DNA from: Carallia brachiata
Taxonomy: Eukaryota > Streptophyta > Magnoliopsida > Malpighiales > Rhizophoraceae
Direction: 5' to 3'
Assembly (NCBI GenBank): GCA_021464245.1
Contig: JADCRB010000021.1
Coordinates: forward strand, 1,035,305-1,099,304
DNA: 64,000 nucleotides
Both the position numbers and the translations under genes were made by a program. Under the pieces are notes generated by a model that was not told the origin of the DNA, made no database searches, and worked only from the letters and a program-made list of their open reading frames with translations. Each line of letters opens with the position of its first letter. Positions within the stretch are counted from its first letter, which is position 1. Shown here one piece after another: positions 21,559 to 33,423 of the stretch.

Positions 21559-24500
21559 TCATTTACCATCGAGAACCCGCAATGCATCACTAATTTGTGC
21601 AAAAAGAATTTCATTCCATGTGTCAGGAACACCTGGTAGACACCAATGCAAGCAATCCTGCATTCCTGGTGAGGCTGTAATGCTGAACCTTGATATGTGA
21701 CCCTCATCTCTCAGCTGAGACAGTGAGGTTATGTCCAAGATCTTAACTCCTGTCCCCTTTACTGCATGGCCAGCACTATAATCACTAGACTCATCTAGTA
21801 ATACCTCCTTTCCAACAGACATAGGGGCTGTATTGTCGCAGCTTCCCCCACTGTTCCAATCACCGTTAACAAAATGCCTGGGTGAAATACTCCGGTAGAA
21901 GGCTTTCAAGTGCGGATGTTTTGGGAGTTGTGCATTCACCCAATTGACAATGCTGTGGATTGTGAAATTCTTGGCATTTCCAATAATTGCTAGCTTCCGG
22001 TTAGTGTTGGGCTTGCCCCCTACATACATGACCCACCGATTGCCATCAAGCTTCCCTCTATTCCAATGATGCCCTGTATTAAGGACTAGGACATTAAATT
22101 TATGGAGAAATTGGCGCAAAAATGCTGGTGGCCGATCAAGATGCATGGCAACATAAGTGGCCGGGTTGGTGATATTAATGGGCTCCAAATCACAAGGCAA
22201 GCTGACCAGTAGAAAAGAACAGTTGTATTGGTGCTTGGAAATCGATAAGCCCAACCACTGGGCCGAACACCACGTGGGGATTTAAATCCATACTCCTCCC
22301 CCACATCAATAACAGCGTGCCACTGCTTACCACCAGTTATCATGCACATTAGAGACTGGAACTGCTGTCGGCCCAATGAGTCCCCAACAAAAGCTAGAGT
22401 TTTGTGTTGCATCCTGGAACGCTTAGGTTAGATCATCACATGATCAATTATAAGTACGATAACATACTTTAAAACAAGCAAAGTTTGAGCAACCATTCAT
22501 GCAAGAGACATGGAAAATGATAGGTATTGGGATCTATATGAAATCCCAATTTCCTTCAGTTGGAAATTAAAACAATTCAAAATTTAAATGCACGAACTTG
22601 GCAGTGTCATTCCAAAGCCCGGAATGCATCTCTAGCACAAGCAAATCATAAGCCTGTATTCTGAGATGGTATGAATGGATATCAGGGTTCCACACTCTGC
22701 CTGATGAATTACTAAAAACTAAAATAAAATGACGACTAGGAGCACATGGAGAAAGAACAAAAACCTAAACACGAAGAGCAGCAACCACGTATCTACCTAT
22801 GCTGTCATTGAAAAGGGGTGTTCCCATAGCATGAGGCTCCCACGGTTGTCCAAAATTTCTCATTCATCAGCCATAACCATTTCAAATAACCATGGGAAAG
22901 TCTGGCCTGTGAAACTAATAATGTTCACCTACAGAATGAGGCTCTGTGCAGTGATGAAATATGAAATTACCTTTTTAAGAACTTGGATCCCTCAAATGCA
23001 TCCATTTCACAGTTTTTTGGTTGCCACCGCAGCGTTTCATAGGCAAAATCCTTGCGTTGTGTGAGCCGGCAGGCCCACATTCCCGAAAGCCACTGCTTAC
23101 AACGAAACCCAGAATACAGGGGCCTCGCATTATCTATAACCCACTTTCCTTTTGCATAATTACAGACTGAAGAGAGCATCAAACAACAAAAGAATCACTA
23201 GTCAGCGATACATTGATGGTATTGCCTGCAAATATGCATTCCGCATGATGAAAAAAAGGAGGAAAAAAAACAGAGAAAAGGGATTGAATGAAAATTATCA
23301 TCAGTGACCAATGCAAGTGTCTATCAATTATATCACCATGGAACCAATGCAAATGACCAATGTGGCATGCAGCACAAGCAAATATGCATATCTGAGGTCT
23401 CAAATAAGTCAGTTAATCAGTTATAAAAAAACAGAAAGACCACATTGTGCAGACATATAGTTGACCTTGATTTTCAGTAGCTCTTACGAAATTTTTGTCA
23501 TCCTGTTCCCTCATCGAGAAACTTGCATTTGCAGAACCCACAGGTGCTACCAAATATGCATTTTTTCCGTCTCCCTTTGAATATTTTTCTTCTACATTTT
23601 GGTAAGGCTTTTCTCCTGCTCCATTTTTCTCAATTTCTGGGCTTCGTTTGTTTCTTGATTCTGTTTCTGTCAAATTTGCAGAATTTTCTGCAATACCCTT
23701 TTTCTCAATTTCCAGAATTTTTTCATTTACTGATTCTGTCTCTGACACAATTAGAGTAACATCAGCAAAGTATCATATATGCCATGATTTTGTTATACAC
23801 AGAGATAATCACTTTAGAATCCCAACAACATCTAATCAAGAGTCCACAAACAAACAATAACCAGCACACCAGAAGCGCATTCAATCGGATGACGTTATAA
23901 CTTTGATTTTTTTAGTACAACTGCCAGACATATAGTAACAGTGTATTTAGAAAAAGTTCTCGTTGCATAGGAATGAGGTATAAAAACACAGCAGCTAATC
24001 TGTGAACTCTTAATTTGGTTTATTGTCACAAAAATAAAAATCAAAAGTCAGATGATACCTTCCCTTTGTCCAAGCCTTGATGACAAGTAAGAAGAATCAC
24101 TTGCAGCCACATCTATCTCTTTGCTCGCACGTAAATGTGGCTCCGGTTGTAATGAGCTAACTGTAGGTGTTTTCACTTCTATGTCTGTATCACATGATGG
24201 AAAGAGGAAACAAGTTTATAAATTCAAGAGAATCCCTCCGCTAAATAAGTAAACGAAAAAAAAAACTGGTAACAGAATTATTGTGCAGGCTGCAAAGCTA
24301 TATGGATAAGATATTATATCATATTGAACTCATAAGCGTCATACAGAAGACAAAAGAAAGATGAGGGAATTTGTTTTACACCGCTTTGCCACCACAATGA
24401 CAATGTCCAGGCTTGGATAATACTGCCTAGTTTCATCGTGCAATGGCTTTTAAGTTCATAACTATGTTCACATCACCCAAAAAAGGAAACAAGAAAAAGG

Positions 24501-25473
24501 TGAAGATGAAACTGCAGAGCATCTTGTTCCTCGAGGGTAACGGGCATCTCTGGCAATATAAAGACTCTCTTCTGGGAAAAAATATTCTTTGTTACAGATT
24601 TGTAGGAGGAATAATTTAATGTACCTGAAGACAGCTGCAAGACAACTTTAGGTGGAAGCAAGGCAGTAATTCTCTCCCATGCACAAAGCAGAAGGGTTGT
24701 GCTAAAAAGAACAATGAGGAAAAGAGAGATTTCTTTACCCCTGAATTTGTAAAAGCCTCCTTTCATCCTGGATGCCCATGAAACACATAGAAATAAAAGA
24801 ATGAGCCTATTTTGCTCATTATTGACATGATAAATTGCCACTTAACTAGAAGATCAAAAAAGATTTCTGCTGTAAAGAAACATGCTATTATATGGATTGC
24901 TCTCTCCCAACACGAAAACAGACACACACACACGTGCGCGCGCGCAAACACAGAGAGAGAGAGAGAGATAAAGAGGACACAATTCTAATTATCAGTCTCC
25001 TGATAAAACACTTCTGCAACTTTTAGTACTATATTTGGCAAGCAAGCCACAAAAAATTCTTATTTTGGTGGGGGCTTCCCTTTTCACCAAACAAAACAGG
25101 CACTGGGCTAATAAACTGATTCCAATAGCTTAATTTTTCAGAATTCAAAGTGAGTGCATAACTTTCCAAGAGTTAGCAGGTTCTGAAAATGTATCCAAAT
25201 ACACAATTTGCAAGTGCAAAGGTTCAGGAACACTCTCACTACTGGTTCAGATCCAAACTGCGCCAGTAAGATTATATTCAGAACCGCGGTGCCTCCCCAA
25301 ACTTAATAAAATTTAGATCAATTAATCCCCTATCTTTTACAATACCGAAACATTTTCTTTCGACTAAAAAGAGGCTGGAAATCTCAAAATAAATAAATAA
25401 ATAAATAAAAGCAAGCGCGAGAGGTCTCGAGAAAAGTCACTGCACAGCCTTACCCTTGTTTTCTTGTTTCCAT
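21559..25473 (-). CDS. TBL14-like PMR5/PC-esterase protein, 6 exons, 1-nt frameshift
   Basis: Trichome birefringence-like protein, a Golgi type II membrane protein of the family that O-acetylates cell-wall polysaccharides. Exons on the minus strand: 25454-25473, 24625-24767, 24059-24184, 23466-23741, 22971-23166 and 21559-22413; all junctions are GT-AG and phases agree. An N-terminal anchor ([18 protein letters not shown]) is followed by a variable acidic stem. Then come the TBL domain ([16 protein letters not shown]), the GDS motif ([10 protein letters not shown]) and the C-terminal DxxH motif (DCLHWCLPG). One lesion: after [10 protein letters not shown] the frame slips within ...TGCCTTGTGATTTGG near 22193-22196. 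The continuation [11 protein letters not shown] is one base off, consistent with loss of one T. Otherwise about 538 aa, normal length. The first 20-nt exon (METRKQ) is inferred; translation may instead start at the ATG at 24766. Confidence 0.8.
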
Positions 25474-26136
25474 AACAAGACTGTTTTCGAGACTTGAATC
25501 TGCAACCTCTATGTCACAACAGAGTAATCTAAAACCCAGACTCGTCCTCCGGAGCCCGAAAATCTGAAAACAGCCTAACCGGCAGCTATGTCAGGCGATC
25601 TCCAAAACAAGCAAGTAGCATGGCGTCAAGTCCGATTTTTTAATTTATTTATTAAAGCGACTTGGTTTCAAAGACACAGAAAATTTGGTTTATAGGTAAG
25701 TTTGATTTTCTTTTTTATTAGTTTAAAATTATTCAGTATCTAACTTAATAAATTGATTAATCTGAACTGATTTTAACAGAATTTTAAAGGGTGATAAACG
25801 TCTTTCATCAAGTATTTAATATGACTGCATTATCAGATATTCGAACTCGAGATTTTTAATAAGTTTAATTTTACGATGACACCGCCTCCGTCGATCTTGA
25901 CGACTGTACGGGGTCCAACCAAAGATTCCCAACAGCGGAATGATATAAGCCTGTCAAAGTACGTAGACGAACCAGCGTGAACGGTCATTATTTTTTATGT
26001 ATTTATTTTATTAGGGTTCTATCTGCTGCCGACGTCTGCATTAAATGACAATTGATTCCTCTTCGCGATCATAATAAAATAAAAGATTAATATTAAAAAA
26101 ATCAATGAACATAAAGAATTAAATGTAATATTAACT
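25474..26136. other. TBL gene 5' flank
   Basis: Probably contains the 5' UTR and promoter of the minus-strand TBL gene. An (AAAT)n-type run sits nearby at 25388-25410, within intron 1. No other feature recognised. Confidence 0.4.
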
Positions 26137-26720
26137 TTAAAAATAATAATTTAATCTATTTAAATTTTTTAAATAAATTTAATATACTGTAAATTTTTTA
26201 ATTAAAATTATACATTTTGATAATATAACAATTATACATATTTATATATAAAAATTTGTTTATCTTTATAATATGATAATTATACACATATACTTTATTT
26301 GTTTTGTGAGAATTTGATGAGCAACAAAAAAAATTAGAAAGAAAGTTGCTTGAAAAGTAGAATTTTCATGTGTTTGAAAAACAAATTAGAATGTCTGTTG
26401 GTCAAAAAAAAAATAATCAAAATGTAAATTTATTTAAAAATATGCAAAATTTTTCAACCAAAGTCATTGCTCCCACACTTTCGGTGAAAGAAAAGAAGAG
26501 AAGAGTTTTTTTTTTTTTGTTGAAAAATTATTTAAAACCTCATTCTAAAAAAAAAAAACTCTTTCTAATAACTAAGACTGTCTGGGCAAAAAGATAATTT
26601 TATAATATTAATTTTTTATTTATTTTATTTTTTATGTATCAAGAAATCATTATAAATTAAACAATAAAATATTTTTTTTCTTCATAAATTCTATACTATC
26701 CCTTCTTTCTGAGTTATAAA
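26137..26720 (-). repeat. Right arm of ~585-bp inverted repeat
   Basis: Reverse complement of 18795-19380 at roughly 85-90% identity by eye. The outer ends of both arms read TTATAA-GTCAGAAA or TTATAA-CTCAGAAA. The 75-codon plus-strand frame at 26370-26597 is a chance frame; the equivalent frame in the other arm is on the opposite strand. Confidence 0.85.
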
Positions 26721-27754
26721 ATTTTTTCGCGGTGGAAGTCCTTTGAAAATTATTGGGAGCTTGTACTTTGAATGAAAATGATAATAATAAGTCAGCAAAA
26801 TAGAAAATAGAAGTTAATAATTTAAACTGTTTTTTTCCTTAAATTAGTTTATTTAAGTTTAAAATATCTTACTTCCTCATAAAAAAAGTTTAAATATCTT
26901 AAAAATAAATTCCTTAAAAATTACTTCTTTTTCTGTATGTGATTACTTAAATGTCTTTATATTAAGTATTATTTGTCCCTCACACACCTTATTAAGAGAT
27001 CTAAACATTTCTGTGTTAGGTATTATGTTTTGCTCATGTGTTCTAAAAAACAAAACAAAAGATTTTTCAATAATTTTCAATATTTATTTTAAAATTTTTT
27101 TAAAAAAATTAATTATTGTATATTTATAATTTTTAAAATTAAGACAAATAATTTTATTCTTCTAAAAAGACTTAGCCAGGTTATCCGTATGTTAAAGACC
27201 AGGACAAATCGATACAACGTCTAACAAAGAAAAAACAAAGTTGTGCACAACTACGCAGTTAGTAATATATAATATGTTAAAAATATATAATTAATTTAAT
27301 AATATATTTATTATATTTTTAATTTTAATATATTTTTAATAATTTAATTATTTCATTCTTAAATATTAATTTTATATTTATTATTATCTATTTACATAAT
27401 TTTTTTAAAAAAAATTTACTTTAAAAAAATAAAATAAAAGGCGAAAGAGTCCAACCGAAATCCAATAAAACGCGAACCGTAATGGGCAAGGAAATCACAG
27501 TACAATTAATAGATTATTATAACAATTAATAGTAATAATTTTATTAATCAAATCAAAGGAAAGTTCCTCCTTAATTTATCACTATATTAATAAGCATTAT
27601 CTATATATATATATTATATATATATATATGTATGCATAGAAGTTATAAACCCCAATTCCATTGCCTTTGTTAGTGTAATAGAAACCAAACAACCCCAAAA
27701 GACTCACCAACACAAAGCACTGATCTTTCTTTCCGAGTAAATTCATTGTCTTTA
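26721..27754. other. AT-rich region and promoter flank of NUB1-like gene
   Basis: Very AT-rich. An (AT)n tract at about 27600-27631 lies 120-150 bp before the start codon at 27755 and may overlap the core promoter. No gene seen. Confidence 0.4.
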
Positions 27755-30700
27755 ATGGCGGCGAAACTAAAGATAGCAGGGACATGGGCGGGCGTTCTTG
27801 AGGTAGAATTGGAGAATTGGACTGTACCCATGTTGAGAGAGGAGGTTGCAAGGCGATCAAACGTGGGTACTGAGTCCATCAAGTTGATATGCGCTGGAAA
27901 GGTCCTGAGAGACGGCGATAGCAGTGAAAATCTTGCCCAATTGGGTGTCAAAAACAACTCCAAAATTCTTGCTTCTCGGGTCGCCGTTGACGAGGGCAAG
28001 TCTTTGATGATGGAGTTGATGGCCGATGATGAACGCAATAGCAGACTTGCAAGAATCAAGTGTGTTTCTTTCTTGTGTGTGTGTGTGTGTGTGTTTTTTT
28101 TTTTCTGGTTTTTTTGGTTGCTTTTTTTTTTTTCTTGCAATCTTTGTTTCTCTGTTTTGGTTTTTGTTTCTGCGATTTCTGTTTCTTTTTGAGTTTTTTG
28201 TGATTTCTGTTTTTGAATTATGATTTGCAATTGATATAATTCGTTTAGTTCAGCGGAAAAGTTGAATCTTTTTCGTGTTTCTCGTAAGCTACCTAGCTTT
28301 CTTGGGTGTATTTATTGAAAACTGCTGCTTTTTTGCTTGATGAGTTTCTTGTAAATCAATGACCTTCCAAGTTTATGTCTGTCTCTTTGCTCAAAAAAAA
28401 AAATAATAATAATAATAAATAAAAAGTTCGTCTGTCTCTCTCTCTCCCTGTCCTATTGGACAATGATCAATGTTCTGGTTGTGCATTGAGCTTCTTGCTT
28501 TGAGTTCCTTTGATAAATTAAAGTCCTTGGAGTGGTTGTAACTCTCTATGGTATTTGTGTTCTTATACCTTGTGTTCTTATACCACCATTGACTAAAATA
28601 TGGATGTGCTTAACTAATTGGCGTGGTAGTTGCCTTCTGATCAATGTCTATTAAGAATGTAGATTCCCAACAATTGTAATAGACTTTCATTGTTCTTGAA
28701 GTGCTATATTTGATTGTACAAGTCTTATCTTTTTGCCTCTTGCCTTTTGCTTTTCATAGAACCGTCCATATCATAAAACCATCTAATAATTCAAATGATT
28801 AGCAGCCATTTAATATTATACAATTTGAACTTTTTTTCATTATGTAAAAAATCCTTGTTAATTTGCAATAGTGACAATGCTCTGAATGGTGCATTGATAA
28901 GAAAGTAGTGATGCTAAACGAAAGTGGCAATAAGAAACTTAAGAGTTGAGATTTGTTAGTGGTGCTTATGGAGAAAGAAAAGATATTTTTTATATTTAGT
29001 TTATAACCCCAGAGATCTGAAACTTTGCGTGATTCATTTGCAATGGCAACAGTTGGAATAGGGTAGGTCCACAGACTGGCTTACAGAACAGCTGTAAAAG
29101 CTCTGCTTGTCTCATCCCTGTTGATGGGCGAAAATCTTTGAAGGAATTGGCGGCGGACGAAAAACACAAGTCTAGACTTGCTCAACTCTAGGGACTATTT
29201 TGTTTTCCTGAATCTCTTACAGTCTTTCTGTTTCTTTTATGTGGTTAGTTTATCAGATTATATTTCTGACTTGTTTGATGTTATCTGTCATACATGTGAG
29301 TTGATACTTCTTTCTTCATCTTTCTGTCATCTTCAACTATGACCATCAGCGAAGGCCGACCTTTTAAATATATAAGCTTCATATGGCTGTGAATAGTTTC
29401 ATCAAGTTCATACTTTGTATGGAACTATCTGCTTGAGCTTATTCATCTGTAATTTTTCTTAATATCCCTGTTAATCTTGCAGGGCAGCTGTAACTTCATT
29501 GTCTAAGAGACATGCAGATGGGTCATTACCAGTTGAGAACTTTGACATAGAGCTTGAAGATCAAACTGGAAAAAAAGTGAACTTTTCTGAGACGGATCGA
29601 CAGTATGATGTTTTGCAAGATCACTCTTGTCATTTCTACTTGATTTTTGTTAGATGTGTTTTTCTCCTAGGGCTTTAAAAGCAAGTTTGTCCTCTTATTA
29701 CGGAAACAAGATTTTAACAACTCTTTGGCAGGGCAATAATGATGGCTTTGATGCTTCATGCAAATGGAAAACGGCTAATAAGAAGGCAAATGTTCAAAGA
29801 TGCACTAGAAGTTCTCACCATGGGAGAGGTAAACTGCCTGTGCATTTGTTCTAATCTGTCTTTTTGGGCATGCTCACATGCAGTTCGTAAGATGTGATTT
29901 GATTCCCATTTTGATGGACCCGATTCAATAAAAATATATTTTTTCACTTCTTCGTTGTTTTGGGTAAATTATTTTATGCTTTGTTTATATCTATTGTGTG
30001 TCTGTTGGTGTATAGGGTGAATTCTTTCACTCCACAGCTTATGCCTTCTGTGTGCCTCACAAGATATGTTTACTTTCTCTTTCAGGAGGCCTTTTCCCTC
30101 TGCAATCAGAAGGCCATTGAAGTGCGTAACCATTCTTTTGTTTAATTCAGATGGCTATTGTCAGACATGTTTTCTTTCTTCAGAGTCTTTTTCTTACAAT
30201 ATTTTGGTTGTTGGCAGCTTGTTGACAATGTTCCAATTCTACAAATAGACATGGTTTGGTGCTACTTTATGCTCCGGGACATTGCCTGGCTCTCAGTGGC
30301 GGGATTACGACTTGAAAAAGCTAGAGAAGGACTTGAACGTGCTCACGGAAAGGACTCCTCCCGTTTCAGACTCCTTCAAGCAGGCTGCTCTTCAGAGCTT
30401 GCATTGTGAGTATTTTGATCTTTCAGCATGCGTTTCTGTTTTTACGGTGATGTGGCAACGGTTGCCAGTTTCAAGCTAAATAGACTTATTTTGTGATGTA
30501 GATACTTGAGACTGGAACTTTTGGAAGGGGTTGTGGCTTATCATAATGGCCAGTTCGATAAATCTAAGAAGTTCCTGACCTCTGCCCAAACAAAATTTTT
30601 GCAGGTTAGATATGCATCCTCTCTCTCACTCTCTCTGTCCATCCGCCATAATTACCAAATCTCATTTGAGATACTGTTTGAAATTATAAGGACTTATGTA

Positions 30701-32773
30701 ACCTCTTCAAATTTTTGTCTCTCTTTAATGCGATGATCTTCTGGAATTAATTCCAGCTGCAAGTGTCAGATGAGGCCTTATCGCTTGTCATGAGCATGGG
30801 CTTTAAGGAGCAAGATGCAAAGAGGGCATTGAGGATGAGCAATCAAGATGTGGAGAGTGCTGTTGGGCTTCTTGTCGAGGAGAAGGCAAAGAGAGCACAG
30901 AAACGGGAAGATGACATTCGTCGAAGAAATGAAATTATGTTAGCCTCAAATCTGACCTGTGTTGAAATATGAAATTGCTTCTTTTAGTCCTGCTTGCTGG
31001 TCTTAATTTTCCCAACAAATTTGCAGGGAGCAAAAACGATATGGTGTAACCCCCTTAAAGAAAGCTGTAGATCTTCAGAGATTGGAGGAGTTGGTCTCTA
31101 TAGGGTAAGCAGACTTTGCTATATCATGTTTACCAATGCACCTCTGAGGAAGTTGTAGCATTTCTAAACCACATACTACTTTTTGTTCTTTGTTCTTTGT
31201 TTTTTGTTTTTTTTTTTTTTTTTGTGTTTTGAAGACTGCATTCTACTAGTCTTTAATCACAGAAGCACGGACACTCCAAAAATAAGGAGTACTGCGTGTC
31301 GGACATGCGGTAAATACGGACACGTTACGGACACGCGGCGGACGTGTGTCCGACACGGCTAGAAGTGCCCGTCAAAAAATGTCTTTTTAAATAAAATTCA
31401 GACACGCATGTCGGACAAGAGAAGTGTCAGATAAGGGAAGTACAAGTGTCTGACACGCCGCAGACACGTTTGAATATTTTTATAATTATTTTGAACAAAT
31501 AAAAAAAGAAAAAAAAACTTTAAAAGTTATAATTTAATATTATTACTTACCAATGGCATTTGAGATTTTTGGACTTTAACTTAATTTTATTTTAATAAAA
31601 AAAATTAAATTAATTACAAAATTATATGTTTATATTCTGGTATTTCACAACAGACTTATGATATGTTCTTTCAATAAAAAATCTCTAAAACTTATAATAA
31701 CTATCTAAATATATTTTTGAATGTTTTCAAATGAATAAAATTTATAAAATTACTTAAAATATATATATGTGTACAAAAATTTTATAATCGTATCCAAGCT
31801 GTGTCCATGTCCTAATATTTTTAAAGTTGGTGTATTGCCGTATCCGTGTCGTACCGAATCTATATCGCCGTGTCCGTGCCCATGTCTGTGTCCGTGCTTC
31901 ATAGTCTTTAATGCAAAATTATATTGCACCAAATGACAACACCTGCAAATGATGCATTCCTCTTTTGTTGCGTACCACAAGCATCACTGCAGCCCCTAAT
32001 CCAGTCAATTTGGCAGGTTTGAGAAGGAGCTTGCTGCTGAAGCTCTTCGAAGGAATGAAAATGATACTCAGAAGGCATTGGATGATTTGACGAATCCAGA
32101 GAGTAATACGGCCATCCAGGTTGCTTAAATTATTTTTTTCTGCGTATTTCGGTTTATTTCTCATTTTAAGATTGTACCGTTGCTGACCTGCCAAACTCGT
32201 TTGTCTGCAGCATTGTATAGAATCCAGAAAAAGGAAAAGACAACAACGAGCAGAAGATGCAACAGTCGAAAGACTTGTGTCTATGGGATTTGAGAGATCA
32301 AGGGGTGACAATCAAACAGCCACCTTTTCTAGTTTAACTAATTCTGTATGTTTCAGAATGTCTAGCAGTCAATAACTTTCTTCTACCTGCTTACTGCAGT
32401 GATTGAAGCTGTTCGCTCGGGTGGCTCTACAGAGGAAGTGATGAATCGGCTGCTCACACAACCGAAACCAGATCTCATGGTCGCTGATAACATTGGCCAT
32501 CCAAGTATCCCTGATAGAGCACCTAACATTGCTGCTGGGGAGGAAATGATTGCAGATGACTTAAGCAACGACGAGAACATTGAAGGTCCGTCTGCTACAA
32601 CAACTAAGCAGCGGGACGTGGAGATGGAGGATGAAATCACAGAAGAAATAGCTCATGGAGATGCCTTGTCAGACTACGATATCGAAGTGACAAAAGAAGG
32701 TGAAGCCATAAACGAGTACTTGGCGTTGTTGGATTCAGCAGGTGACAGTGAAACGGCTTCATCTTCACAGTAA
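27755..32773 (+). CDS. NUB1-like ubiquitin-like/UBA protein, 11 exons, 559 aa
   Basis: Homologue of NEDD8 ultimate buster 1, a shuttle that delivers NEDD8/FAT10-type conjugates to the 26S proteasome. Exons: 27755-28059, 29483-29602, 29732-29828, 30086-30121 (a 36-nt micro-exon), 30218-30405, 30502-30604, 30757-30938, 31027-31104, 32017-32119, 32211-32304 and 32400-32773. All junctions are GT-AG with consistent phase. Residues 1-75 are a ubiquitin-like domain (TWAGVLEVELENWTVPMLRE). The middle is helical (MFKDALEVLTMGE; IDMVWCYFMLRDIAWLS). Three UBA domains follow, at about 288-325 (LVMSMGFKEQDAKRALR), 357-398 (LEELVSIGFEKELAAEALRR) and 421-456 (VERLVSMGFERSRVIEAV), then an acidic tail. ATG 27755 matches the domain start. 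Appears intact. It converges with OS9. Confidence 0.92.
29085..29191 (+). pseudogene. Degenerate copy of the end of NUB1 exon 1 inside intron 1
   Basis: Within intron 1, a stretch reads VDGRKSLKELAADEKHKSRL followed by AQL-stop. It closely parallels the end of exon 1 (VDEGKSLMMELMADDERNSR). An upstream acceptor-like TTACAG and the in-frame TAG suggest an old internal duplication that is now either skipped or, if included, would truncate the protein. Confidence 0.55.
31258..31901. mobile_element. MULE-type MITE in intron 8 of the NUB1-like gene
   Basis: Ends are inverted: AGAAGCACGGACACTCC at the left and the reverse complement GAAGCACGGACACAGAC at the right. The exact 11-bp string TAGTCTTTAAT flanks the element on both sides (31247-31257 and 31902-31912). 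Arms are rich in CGGACAC repeats. About 644 bp, non-coding. Duplication length points to Mutator-like transposition (usually 9-11 bp). Confidence 0.8.
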
Positions 32774-33423
32774 ATAGAATTATGCTAAACGTGAAGTGTG
32801 CATGGATGTTAATTGAACGTAAATGGGAGAAAAAAAATGGAGCGTTTAGGGACCAGTTTTATAATACTACAGTAACTGAACATTATTATGCAGCATTACA
32901 TATGGGAAAAATATTTTCTTTCTATGTCTCATCCAGTTCATGTGCATCAAAGGAGAAAAAATTATGCGCATTAAACTCACAATCCAATCTTCATGCTCGG
33001 TTATAATCAAGAATTGGCTGATATGCCAATATAAATTTTCATTTTTGAGAAACATTTTGATGCCCTCAAGTGCACTAGAGTTGTAAAATTCTAAAATGAT
33101 AAGAAAAATCTTCACATTCAGAGAGCGGCTTTAACTCGAAATATTTTTCCTTAACAAATATGGATCAGACTGTAGGAACAAAGAGCTTATGTTCATGAAA
33201 TGTACATGTGCTCTCCATTGCTTTGAGCAGCTAATCCTCTGAAGTACAGTATATTGACAGTATTTTTATGCAAGGGTACATGGTAGAGGAGTTCAAAATT
33301 GGAAAAACATCCAACAAAGCCACATGAGAGCTGTATATTGAACCTGGCTTCCACTTCAATATTCAGGCAGACGCATACCCTCACTGGATTGGGTGTAGGA
33401 CAGATTCCTATGTAATGCCTAGC
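32774..33423. other. Convergent 3' region between NUB1-like and OS9 genes
   Basis: Only 650 bp separate the two stop codons. It must hold both 3' UTRs, so transcripts may overlap. No other gene seen. Confidence 0.5.

Noticed and set aside
24923..24968. CA/CG/GA dinucleotide run in TBL intron 1 as a regulatory element
   Set aside because: Simple sequence repeat; similar runs at 28075-28092, 44360-44408 and 53728-53802 show it is background microsatellite DNA.
26370..26597. 75-codon frame similar to the frame at 18943-19131
   Set aside because: The similarity is explained by the inverted repeat; the frames are on opposite strands and low in complexity.
18795..26720. A single large transposon that captured the TBL gene
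   Set aside because: No transposase and no matching target-site duplication outside the arms; two independent insertions in opposite orientation fit equally well.
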